A stretch of DNA of 8,956 nucleotides. Source: an uncultured Erysipelotrichales bacterium. Lineage in GTDB: Bacteria > Bacillota_I > Bacilli_A > Erysipelotrichales > Coprobacillaceae. Position numbers and translations under genes: made by a program. Under the pieces are notes generated by a model, which made no database searches, was not told the origin of the DNA, and saw nothing but the letters and a program-made list of their open reading frames with translations. The DNA lies in contig CAKVJS010000036.1 of the NCBI GenBank assembly GCA_934754755.1, positions 1 to 8,956 on the forward strand, written 5' to 3'. Below, piece after piece: positions 1 to 5,838 of this stretch (its first letter is position 1; each line of letters starts with the position of its first letter).

Positions 1-136
1 GAAAAGGGATCTCCTTGCCATCCGCTTTAACAATAAAACGGTAATCTTTTATTTCAATATGTCCTATAATAATAATCCTTGGATGTTTGACACCAAAAAT
101 AGACGCCTCTTCTATATTTATAAATTTATAATGCAT
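1..136 (-). CDS. 5' end of an exopolysaccharide-cluster gene, possibly a glycosyltransferase (partial, runs off left edge)
   Basis: Only the first 45 codons are in the window, starting at ATG 136-134 and reading MHYKFINIEEASIFGVKHP and onward. The start lies two bases after the permease stop codon and has a good ribosome binding site (GAGGAG, 145-150) inside the end of the permease gene, so it is almost certainly translated as the next gene of the operon. The visible part is beta-strand-like (RIIIIGHIEIKDYRFIV, then a DGKEIP turn). It resembles the small beta domain that precedes the catalytic domain in some Gram-positive polysaccharide glycosyltransferases. Genes directly after Wzm/Wzt-type exporters are often glycosyltransferases. 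No catalytic motif is visible, so the product is inferred from position and weak resemblance. I am confident it is a gene and unsure of its function. Confidence 0.55.
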   Translation of the reverse strand, partial: MHYKFINIEEASIFGVKHPRIIIIGHIEIKDYRFIVKADGKEIPF

Positions 137-138
137 GC

Positions 139-912
139 TTAAATCTCCTCTGCAAAATTCTTTTCTAACTTTTTAAAAATAAAATAACCAATACTTGTTG
201 TTACTAGAGCTATAATAAACATAAATGACCAGCTTGTAATAGATGGCACGCTATGATTCATAAAGGCATCTCGGTAGGCATTTATAATATGTGTAAAGGG
301 ATTTAGATATAAGAGTGGTCGGTATTTATTTGGAAACAAACTAATTTGATATAGAATTGGCGTTGCATAAAAAAACATGTTAATAAAAAACTGAATAATA
401 TACTCTGTATCTTTAATATAGATATTAATCGCACTTAAGGCAAAAACTAAGCCTAGGGTAATAAAAAATTGTAAAAGGGCAATTATTGGTACCAAAATAA
501 GATGCCAAGAAATGCCAATTCCTCCGAAAACACAAAAGATAATAATGATAATACAGGAAATAAAAAAGTTTACAAGTCCGCTCAAAACTACAGAAATAGG
601 TAATATTTCACGAGGAAAATAGACTTTTTTAATGAGCCCTGCATTCATTCGTATACTGATCATTCCTTGATTCATGGTAGTAGTAAAAAAGTTCCAAGGA
701 ATCACACCAATGATTAAGTAAACTAGATAGTTAGGGGGTTGAATTCGCATTATATATGGAAAAACAATGGCGTATACCGCAACCATTAATAGAGGGTTTA
801 GAAAAGACCACAAAACCCCTAGAAAGGATCCCTTATACTTTCCCCGAATTTCTTTTTTGATATTTGTTTTCAATAATTGTCGATACTGATATAATTCTTT
901 TACAATTTTCAT
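139..912 (-). CDS. ABC-2 type polysaccharide export permease (Wzm/RgpC/TagG-like)
   Basis: Membrane subunit of an ABC exporter that moves lipid-linked polysaccharide or teichoic-acid-like polymer across the cytoplasmic membrane. The 257-residue protein has the family layout. An amphipathic N-terminal stretch with KEIRGKYKGSFLG leads into the first membrane segment (LGVLWSFLNPLLMVAVYAIV). After it come IIGVIPWNFF, the cytoplasmic loop NAGLIKKVYFPREILP, several long hydrophobic helices (for example FFISCIIIIIFCVFGG), FYATPILYQ and the C-terminal LNPFTHIINAYRDAF. The length is normal for the family. A GTG three codons upstream (921-919) is possible but overlaps the ribosome binding site AGGTGAG (917-923), which is correctly spaced for ATG 912, so I use 912. 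The partner ATPase gene ends at 935, just upstream. The exported glycan cannot be told from the sequence. Confidence 0.93.
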   Translation of the reverse strand: MKIVKELYQYRQLLKTNIKKEIRGKYKGSFLGVLWSFLNPLLMVAVYAIVFPYIMRIQPPNYLVYLIIGVIPWNFFTTTMNQGMISIRMNAGLIKKVYFPREILPISVVLSGLVNFFISCIIIIIFCVFGGIGISWHLILVPIIALLQFFITLGLVFALSAINIYIKDTEYIIQFFINMFFYATPILYQISLFPNKYRPLLYLNPFTHIINAYRDAFMNHSVPSITSWSFMFIIALVTTSIGYFIFKKLEKNFAEEI

Positions 913-916
913 GTAA

Positions 917-923
917 CTCACCT
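917..923 (-). promoter_or_regulatory. Ribosome binding site deciding the permease start
   Basis: AGGTGAG on the minus strand ends about 5 bases before ATG 912. The in-frame GTG at 921 lies within this motif and has no equivalent site in front of it, so the ATG is preferred. Confidence 0.7.
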
Positions 924-934
924 ATATTTTCTTT

Positions 935-1669
935 TTATTGACATACCTCTAAATACTTTTCAATAACCGTATTGGGTTGTCCATCCATCGTTACCTGTCC
1001 GTCATATATCCAGATGGCACGATCGCATAATTTTTTTATTTGATCTAAACTATGGGAAACAATAACAATTGTCTTATTAGAATTTTTTAATTCTACTAAT
1101 TTATCAAAGCACTTATCTTGGAAGTGTTGATCACCAACAGCCAGTATTTCATCTATCAATAATATATCAGCATTCACATTTATAGCAACTGAGAAAGCAA
1201 GCCGCATATACATTCCCGAGGAGTACGTGCGAACCGGTCGATCAATAAAAGATTCCAGTTCTGAAAAGGAAATAATTTCATCCATTCTCTCATCAATTTC
1301 TGTTTTTGTAAGACCAAATATAGAAGCATTAAAATATATATTTTCACGACCTGTAAAATCGGGGTGAAATCCTGCCCCTAATTCTAATAGAGAAGTTAAT
1401 TTCCCAGTTGTTTCTAAAGTTCCTTTGTTAGGGTATAAAATCTTCGTCATAAGTTTTAATAGTGTTGATTTTCCGCTACCATTGATACCTATCAAAGCAA
1501 CCGTTTGGCCCTTTTGAATGGTTAGATTAATATCCTTTAACACAGGATGATATTGCGTTTTGCTGTTTTTCCAAAAAATAATACGTTCTTTCATAGTATT
1601 TGGTTTATCATACACAATTTTAAAGTTTTTATAAAGATTTTTAATCTCAATTGCACTCTTTACTTCCAT
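935..1669 (-). CDS. ABC transporter ATP-binding subunit for polysaccharide export (Wzt/RgpD/TagH-like)
   Basis: ATPase that powers the Wzm-type permease encoded 22 bases downstream. All nucleotide-binding motifs are intact in the 244-residue protein: Walker A GINGSGKST (61-69), the family-typical LELGAGFHPDFTGREN stretch (96-110), signature YSSGMYMRLAFS (149-160), Walker B ILLIDEILAVGD (169-180) and the switch histidine in VIVSHS (H206). The long N-terminal insert before Walker A (about residues 20-45) is normal for polysaccharide exporters. The protein stops soon after the nucleotide-binding domain, so it lacks the C-terminal carbohydrate-binding domain of O9a-type Wzt and is closer to RgpD/KpsT-type subunits. 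The start is fixed by AAAGGAG at 1677-1683. It lies 59 bases after the sugar transferase gene with no terminator between, so the genes are probably one operon. Confidence 0.95.
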   Translation of the reverse strand: MEVKSAIEIKNLYKNFKIVYDKPNTMKERIIFWKNSKTQYHPVLKDINLTIQKGQTVALIGINGSGKSTLLKLMTKILYPNKGTLETTGKLTSLLELGAGFHPDFTGRENIYFNASIFGLTKTEIDERMDEIISFSELESFIDRPVRTYSSGMYMRLAFSVAINVNADILLIDEILAVGDQHFQDKCFDKLVELKNSNKTIVIVSHSLDQIKKLCDRAIWIYDGQVTMDGQPNTVIEKYLEVCQ

Positions 1670-1676
1670 ATAAGTA

Positions 1677-1683
1677 CTCCTTT
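1677..1683 (-). promoter_or_regulatory. Ribosome binding site of the exporter ATPase gene
   Basis: AAAGGAG on the minus strand, followed by seven bases and ATG 1669. Confidence 0.7.
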
Positions 1684-1728
1684 GTGCCTTTACATTAGCT
1701 ACATTCTACCATCTAATCCTAGTACTGT

Positions 1729-3105
1729 CTATAAGGATCCTTTACCGTAAATTACCGATTTGATTGTTTTATAGATGATTGTAAGGTCTAACCAAATAGA
1801 CCAGTTCCGATAATAATAGTCGTCTAATTTACACCGATAATCAAAACCTACATCGCTTCGTCCATTTGCCTGCCACATACCAGTAATACCGGGTTTACAT
1901 TCAATAATCGACTCATAATATATACCCATATCTTCTTTTTCTATAAATAGATATGGCCTTGGTCCAACAAAGCTCATTTCTCCTTTTAAAACATTAATAA
2001 ATTGAGGAAATTCATCTAGCGATGTTTTTCGTAAAAAACTGCCTACAGGAGTAATCCTTGGATCATTTTTTAATTTCTTTCTCGTTATATATTCTTGGCG
2101 TAATGCTTCATTTTCTTCCATTAATTTATGTAAGATTTCTTCAGCATGGGGTACCATAGAACGAAATTTATATATTTTAATTGGTTTTCCATAACGACCG
2201 ATACGATCCTGGCTAAATATAATGGGATCGGTATCTCCATTTTTAAGATTCTTTATTTTTACCCAAATGCTTATTGGAAGTAATAGAGAAACACCAGCCA
2301 AGCCAATAACAACATCAATAATTCGTTTAATACATCGATCGGTCATGCCTAATTTATCATGGGATGTTGCAATCAACAAAATCCCATCAAAATCCTGAAT
2401 TTCAGAGTTGAAATTCAAGGTTCCATTAACATTTGGTAAATATTTTACCGACTCTACTTTATCATAAATCCCTTCCATAATATGATCCACCTGTTCTTTA
2501 GTTGCCTCTGGAACAGCAATCATAACTTGATCAATATTTTCTTTTCGAATCACTATGTCTAATTGATGGTAGGGGAAGATTAATGCTGCTTCGCACTCCT
2601 TTGCGACAATATTCTCTTGATGAATATCCGTTAATTCAGCATTATCATTCACGTTTATATAGCCGATCACCTTGGTTAAGGCAAAACGGTTATTATTTGT
2701 AATCTTTCCTAATCTAGCTGCTTCAGCGCCTATTCCTATAACAATTGTCTTACGGGCAAATGCATTGCGAAAAACAATTCGTACGGTTCTTGTATATAAC
2801 AAAGACACAAAGAACATCGAAATGACCAATTCAACTAGCACTAATCTCCGTTCGTAGCCAGTAGCATGTGGAACTAATACAAGTAAAGCAATAAAAAAAC
2901 AAAAACTCGATTTACTTAATTGTTTAATCTCATTCCAGATAAGGCTTGTTTGTAAAGAATAATGATCATATATAAACATGAATAAAAAGTATAAAATCCC
3001 TGCATTTATTTTTAATTCTGCATAGATGCGTAAGTATTTGGTAATGAGGACATAAGTTATTAATTCCATTCCCAACAAAAGTATGGGTAAGACTTTTCTT
3101 TTCAT
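1729..3105 (-). CDS. Polyprenyl-phosphate sugar-1-phosphate transferase (WbaP-type initiating enzyme)
   Basis: Likely starts glycan synthesis by moving a sugar-1-phosphate from a nucleotide sugar to undecaprenyl phosphate at the inner face of the membrane. The 458-residue protein has the WbaP layout. Four N-terminal membrane segments span about 5-110. A Rossmann-like central domain follows, with KTIVIGIGAEAARLG at 119-133. A membrane-inserted hairpin (KRIIDVVIGLAGVSLLLPI, 260-278) leads to the C-terminal catalytic domain. That domain carries the conserved motifs FSQDRIG (297-303), KFRSM (313-317), the catalytic Asp-Glu pair in SLDEFPQ (D364, E365), SFVGPRPYL (378-386), KPGITGMWQ (404-412) and NWSIWLDLTI (434-443). 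The sugar is unknown: WbaP relatives use galactose-1-P, glucose-1-P and others. A GTG at 3114 is in frame, but the ribosome binding site GAGGTGAG (3110-3117) overlaps it and is well spaced for ATG 3105, so 3105 is chosen. It is the first gene of the polysaccharide operon. Confidence 0.93.
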   Translation of the reverse strand: MKRKVLPILLLGMELITYVLITKYLRIYAELKINAGILYFLFMFIYDHYSLQTSLIWNEIKQLSKSSFCFFIALLVLVPHATGYERRLVLVELVISMFFVSLLYTRTVRIVFRNAFARKTIVIGIGAEAARLGKITNNNRFALTKVIGYINVNDNAELTDIHQENIVAKECEAALIFPYHQLDIVIRKENIDQVMIAVPEATKEQVDHIMEGIYDKVESVKYLPNVNGTLNFNSEIQDFDGILLIATSHDKLGMTDRCIKRIIDVVIGLAGVSLLLPISIWVKIKNLKNGDTDPIIFSQDRIGRYGKPIKIYKFRSMVPHAEEILHKLMEENEALRQEYITRKKLKNDPRITPVGSFLRKTSLDEFPQFINVLKGEMSFVGPRPYLFIEKEDMGIYYESIIECKPGITGMWQANGRSDVGFDYRCKLDDYYYRNWSIWLDLTIIYKTIKSVIYGKGSL

Positions 3106-3109
3106 TATT

Positions 3110-3117
3110 CTCACCTC
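3110..3117 (-). promoter_or_regulatory. Ribosome binding site deciding the sugar transferase start
   Basis: GAGGTGAG on the minus strand ends four bases before ATG 3105. It covers the alternative GTG at 3114, which has no purine-rich site at a suitable distance. Confidence 0.65.
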
Positions 3118-3126
3118 TGTACATGC

Positions 3127-3147
3127 TTAGTATACTATATATACTAA
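3127..3147. repeat. 21-base inverted repeat, possible operator before the sugar transferase gene
   Basis: Perfect 8-base arms TTAGTATA (3127-3134) and TATACTAA (3140-3147) around a 5-base centre. It starts 22 bases upstream of ATG 3105 and covers the -10 and part of the spacer of the predicted promoter, where a repressor site would sit. The AT-rich content makes short palindromes more likely by chance. Confidence 0.45.
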
Positions 3148-3157
3148 TTTGTGACTA
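3129..3157 (-). promoter_or_regulatory. Candidate promoter of the polysaccharide operon
   Basis: Minus strand: -35 TAGTCA (3152-3157, 4 of 6 to consensus), 17-base spacer, -10 TATACT (3129-3134, 5 of 6). The start would fall near 3122, giving a leader of about 17 bases that still contains the ribosome binding site. The -10 lies inside the 21-base inverted repeat. Confidence 0.45.
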
Positions 3158-3165
3158 TCTTTATT

Positions 3166-3185
3166 TATACTACAACTATAGTATT
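3166..3185. repeat. Second short inverted repeat upstream of the operon
   Basis: ATACTA (3167-3172), six bases, TAGTAT (3179-3184). It shares the TATACTA core with the palindrome at 3127-3147 and with copies at 3326-3337. It lies just upstream of the predicted -35 element. Confidence 0.3.
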
Positions 3186-3220
3186 TCCACATCATAACAG
3201 AATAAAAGTAATTGTACTAT

Positions 3221-3257
3221 CTATAAAAGAAAGACATAGACACCTAGGTTGCCTATG
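3221..3257 (-). terminator. Probable Rho-independent terminator after the sortase gene
   Basis: On the minus strand CATAGGCA (3257-3250) pairs with TGTCTATG (3242-3235) through one G.U pair. This gives an 8-base stem with a 7-base loop, followed by the pyrimidine-rich tail TCTTTCTTTT. It lies about 100 bases after the sortase stop and before the predicted operon promoter. The stem is only moderately GC-rich and the tail is broken by two Cs, so strength is uncertain. Part of the 3' arm can also pair with the distal repeat at 3353-3361. Confidence 0.5.
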
Positions 3258-3361
3258 CTTGGTATTTAGCAGTTGTTGGTGAGTGAGATTATTTTCTTCG
3301 ACTCGTTGCTAAATACTATGAACAGTATACTATACTATGATTCCTTCGTCTACTATGTCTT
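3231..3361. repeat. Nested inverted repeats spanning about 130 bases
   Basis: The outer arms AAGACATAG (3231-3239) and CTATGTCTT (3353-3361) are perfectly complementary over nine bases. Inside them GTATTTAGCA (3262-3271) and TGCTAAATAC (3307-3316) match over ten. The terminator-like hairpin at 3235-3257 shares bases with the left outer arm. TACTATG occurs three times at 18-19 base spacing (3314, 3333, 3351). The right end overlaps the sortase stop codon. This could be a structured RNA, an attenuator, or a remnant of a small palindromic element. I see no open frame of note and no clear flanking target duplication. Confidence 0.45.
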
Positions 3362-4112
3362 ATTTAATGGATTTTGTATTTTGTAAACTAGCATGCACAG
3401 CGACCCGCGAATAAGCCTGTAAATCATAGGTTAAACACGTTGATAATGTAATAACTGGGGCATTGTTTTGTTCTATTGGTGCATCTAACACATTATCTTG
3501 ATCCATAAGATTATAGTATTCATGGAGATCTGGTATATTCGTCATATATATCCGACTGCGACCATCTACAATATGGGCACTGATAACCTTATATTCCTTA
3601 ACGGTATCATTCGGAAAATATATATTAATAATAGAATGCTCTTTGGCATACTTAGGATCCTTTTGATATAAAAGCAAATCCGAAAACATACTGTCATTTT
3701 TCATATGATGACCATAGATGATTGTATTGGGTTCTTCGAATGGTTTCGAATGCATAGCATCCACAAATATACTCCCAGCAACTAAATATTTATGATCAAT
3801 ATCATGTCGTAAATACGTATCATTGGTAGCTCCTTTTAATACGGGATAATCTATATGTGTCCCCGGAACTTGAATCCAAGCTATAACATCATTGTTACGT
3901 TCAAGTAAATTTCGCCAATCAATTACAAATTCATCGTTCTTGTCATTTCCATATGATTTTCGTAAATCTTCATAGTAGGTATCTATATGACGATACTCTA
4001 AATAGATAGAAATAAGTTGTGAAGCTGAGTAAACAAAAACACATACACATATTGCAATAATCAGTAAACGGCAATAGGAAAAAAAACCTCTTTTTTTTCT
4101 AGCATGTTTCAT
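3360..4112 (-). CDS. srtB: Class B sortase (membrane-anchored cysteine transpeptidase)
   Basis: Extracytoplasmic transpeptidase that cleaves a C-terminal sorting motif in a secreted protein and joins the protein to the cell wall. The 250-residue protein has a basic N-terminus and one membrane anchor (LLIIAICVCVFVYSASQLI, about 16-34). The class B core follows: VIAWIQVPGTHIDYPVLKG (76-94), NTIIYGHHMKNDSMFSDLL with catalytic His135 (129-147), TLSTC with catalytic Cys226 (222-226) and AYSRVAVHA with catalytic Arg236 (233-241). YGHxM with SMF and TLSTC point to class B rather than class A or C. No substrate with a sorting signal and no haem-uptake genes are in the window, so the target is unknown. 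The gene follows ychF by 16 bases. Its ribosome binding site AAGGAG (4124-4129) overlaps the ychF stop and sits 11 bases before the ATG, a rather long spacing. Confidence 0.94.
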   Translation of the reverse strand: MKHARKKRGFFSYCRLLIIAICVCVFVYSASQLISIYLEYRHIDTYYEDLRKSYGNDKNDEFVIDWRNLLERNNDVIAWIQVPGTHIDYPVLKGATNDTYLRHDIDHKYLVAGSIFVDAMHSKPFEEPNTIIYGHHMKNDSMFSDLLLYQKDPKYAKEHSIINIYFPNDTVKEYKVISAHIVDGRSRIYMTNIPDLHEYYNLMDQDNVLDAPIEQNNAPVITLSTCLTYDLQAYSRVAVHASLQNTKSIK

Positions 4113-4123
4113 TGCCTACAATT

Positions 4124-4129
4124 CTCCTT
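4124..4129 (-). promoter_or_regulatory. srtB ribosome binding site overlapping the ychF stop codon
   Basis: The minus strand reads TAAAGGAG, where TAA (4131-4129) ends ychF and AAGGAG (4129-4124) precedes ATG 4112 by 11 bases. This suggests co-transcription and possible translational coupling. Confidence 0.6.
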
Positions 4130-5229
4130 TACACATTGAATTTAAAAAACATAATATCGCCATCTTGGCCAATATACTGTTTACCTTCTTGGCGAATTTT
4201 ACCTGCTTCTTTAAGGGCAGCCTCACTTCCAAAGGTAAGGATATCATCATAGCTATATGTTTCAGCTTTGATAAAACCGCGTTGAAAATCACTATGTATC
4301 ACGCCAGCCATTTCAGGCGCACGCATTCCCTTATGAAAGGTCCATGCACGTACTTCTTGTACCCCAACAGTAAAAAAGGTAGCTAGTTCTAACAATGAAT
4401 AAGCTTTTTTTATCAATTTATCAAGACCACTTTCCGCAATCCCTAATTCTTGTAAAAATACATCTTTGTCTTCACTGTCCATACCTGCTAATTCACTTTC
4501 TATTTTAGCACATATAGCTACCACTTTATACCCACGTTCACTAGCGAATTGCACGACACTTTGATAATGTTCATTAGCTTGTGGATTTTCAATATCCTCT
4601 TCACCAACATTCGCAATATAAATAAGTGGCTTCATTGTTAGTAAGGTATACTGCTTTACTTGTTGCAACTCTTCTTCCGTAAAGGAAATACTACGTGCCG
4701 GTTGATTGCGTTCCAATGTTTCTAATAGTTTGTTTAGTACTATAATTTCTTGTTTTGCTTCTTTATCTCCAGAAGCTGCTTTTTTATTAATTTTTTGTAT
4801 TCTTTTTTCTACTGTTTCTAGATCCGCTAAGATGAGTTCTAAATCAATTGTTTCAATATCACGAATGGGATCCACACTACCTTCTTGATGCGTGATATCC
4901 TTATCACTAAAACAACGCACGACCTCACATATAGCATCCGTTTGCCGTATGTTGGCTAAAAATTTATTACCTAGTCCTTCTCCCTTTGAAGCTCCTTTTA
5001 CAAGTCCCGCAATATCGGTAAATTCAAAAGTTGTTGGGACTGTTTTTTGTGGTTGCACCAATGCCGTTAACTTGGTTAATCGTGCATCAGGAACCTCCAC
5101 CGTTCCAACGTTTGGCTCAATTGTTGCAAATGGATAATTAGCAGCTTCCACTTGAGCATTTGTAATTGCATTAAAAAGAGTTGATTTTCCTACATTTGGT
5201 AAACCAACAATTCCGGCTGTTAGTGCCAT
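4129..5229 (-). CDS. ychF: Ribosome-associated Obg-family ATPase YchF
   Basis: Universally conserved P-loop nucleotidase (also called EngD, OLA1 in eukaryotes) that prefers ATP over GTP and binds ribosomes. It is linked to translation and stress responses. The 366-residue length is typical. Visible motifs are the P-loop GLPNVGKST (9-17), switch I region NYPFATIEPNVG (31-42), G3 DIAGL (72-76), the family-specific NVGE (207-210) that replaces the guanine-specifying NKxD, and CAKIESEL (240-247). A C-terminal TGS domain (about 285-366) includes VRAWTFHKGMRAPEMAGVIH and the terminal DGDIMFFKFNV. Start ATG 5229 is supported by AAGGAG at 5237-5242. It is the first gene of a probable ychF-srtB unit and diverges from the PAP2 gene. 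Confidence 0.98.
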   Translation of the reverse strand: MALTAGIVGLPNVGKSTLFNAITNAQVEAANYPFATIEPNVGTVEVPDARLTKLTALVQPQKTVPTTFEFTDIAGLVKGASKGEGLGNKFLANIRQTDAICEVVRCFSDKDITHQEGSVDPIRDIETIDLELILADLETVEKRIQKINKKAASGDKEAKQEIIVLNKLLETLERNQPARSISFTEEELQQVKQYTLLTMKPLIYIANVGEEDIENPQANEHYQSVVQFASERGYKVVAICAKIESELAGMDSEDKDVFLQELGIAESGLDKLIKKAYSLLELATFFTVGVQEVRAWTFHKGMRAPEMAGVIHSDFQRGFIKAETYSYDDILTFGSEAALKEAGKIRQEGKQYIGQDGDIMFFKFNV

Positions 5230-5252
5230 ATAATCACTCCTTATACATATAT

Positions 5253-5280
5253 ATTATAGAAAAACCTATGAAAATGCAAA
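5253..5280 (-). promoter_or_regulatory. Candidate ychF promoter
   Basis: Minus strand: -35 TTTGCA (5275-5280, 4 of 6), 16-base spacer, perfect -10 TATAAT (5253-5258). The start would fall near 5246, about 17 bases before ATG 5229, leaving room for the ribosome binding site at 5237-5242. Confidence 0.55.
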
Positions 5281-5289
5281 TGTGCACTA

Positions 5290-5318
5290 TTTACTTTATT
5301 TTACCACCGTGCTACATT
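5290..5318 (+). promoter_or_regulatory. Weak candidate promoter for the PAP2 gene
   Basis: TTTACT (5290-5295), 17 bases, TACATT (5313-5318) preceded by an extended -10 TG (TGC at 5310-5312). Each box matches 4 of 6. The start would fall near 5325, at the ribosome binding site, so the leader would be very short. I hold this lightly. Confidence 0.25.
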
Positions 5319-5324
5319 GTCAAT

Positions 5325-5330
5325 AAGGAG
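5325..5330 (+). promoter_or_regulatory. Ribosome binding site deciding the PAP2 gene start
   Basis: AAGGAG followed by seven bases and ATG 5338. The in-frame TTG at 5317 lies upstream of this site, so it is not the likely start. Confidence 0.75.
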
Positions 5331-5337
5331 ATATAAG

Positions 5338-5838
5338 ATGGAAAACTTCTATATTAAAATATTAACTTGGATTCGAAGCTCTAAACAACGAGAGGCCTAT
5401 TTTATATATACCTGTAAATGTTTACCTATTCTACAGGCAATTCTTTATAGTTTCCTCATTATTCATTGCTTATTTATGAATCACGCACAGTTATTCTATG
5501 TAATAAGTATTCCTGTATCTATTTTTACTATTACAACAATACTCCGTAAAATAATAAATCGCCAACGCCCTTATCAGAAGTATTGCATCCGTCCTTTATT
5601 TCAAAATAAGTTAGGGCAATCTATGCCTAGTCGGCACACCGCAAGTGCAACCGCTATTGCCTTGGCTGGCTATATTGTCTCTCCTATTATTGGATATGTT
5701 CTAGGTTTCATCGCTGGTAGCATTGGCTTATCTCGCATTGTATCTGGTGTCCACTATATTTCAGATGTTCTCTTTGCCTTGTTTCTTTCCTTTTTAATAT
5801 ATGGTTTTATTCTGCTTTATTTCCCTCTTGGGGGATAA
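5338..5838 (+). CDS. PAP2-family membrane phosphatase (BcrC/undecaprenyl-diphosphatase-like)
   Basis: Small membrane phosphatase of the PAP2 (phosphatidic acid phosphatase type 2) superfamily, likely acting on a lipid phosphate such as undecaprenyl diphosphate at the outer membrane face. In the 166-residue protein the three signature blocks are visible. Block one is RKIINRQRPY, with Arg70 where the usual KX6RP motif has Lys. Block two is MPSRHTAS, with His100 and PSRH in place of the common PSGH. Block three is LSRIVSGVHYISD, fitting SRX5HX3D with Arg133, His139 and Asp143. Hydrophobic segments lie at about 29-47, 52-69, 105-126 and 144-162. The substrate cannot be fixed; BcrC-like recycling of the lipid carrier would suit a neighbourhood making lipid-linked glycan, but that is inference. 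It is the only plus-strand gene and overlaps the end of the DUF951 gene by 32 bases. Confidence 0.9.
   Translation: MENFYIKILTWIRSSKQREAYFIYTCKCLPILQAILYSFLIIHCLFMNHAQLFYVISIPVSIFTITTILRKIINRQRPYQKYCIRPLFQNKLGQSMPSRHTASATAIALAGYIVSPIIGYVLGFIAGSIGLSRIVSGVHYISDVLFALFLSFLIYGFILLYFPLGG

Noticed and set aside
1731..1742. AAGGATCCTT palindrome at the end of the sugar transferase gene as a terminator.
   Set aside because: It is a short palindrome made by the last codons, with no room for a loop and no U-run. The downstream gene is probably in the same operon.
1547..1750. Plus-strand open frame opposite the exporter ATPase gene.
   Set aside because: It is a shadow of the minus-strand gene in an AT-rich region, with no supporting signal.
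3231..3361. Calling the inverted-repeat region a transposon-like MITE.
   Set aside because: No flanking target-site duplication is visible, and a second copy cannot be checked within this window. It is kept as an unclassified repeat.
4165..5137. Plus-strand open frames antisense to ychF.
   Set aside because: ychF on the minus strand is unmistakable, and these frames have no ribosome binding site or recognisable protein content.
5318..5323. Perfect TTGACA -35 hexamer on the minus strand upstream of ychF.
   Set aside because: No -10 lies 16-18 bases away: TAAAAT is at about 14 and only AATAAA at 17. The TATAAT at 5253-5258 with its own -35 is better.
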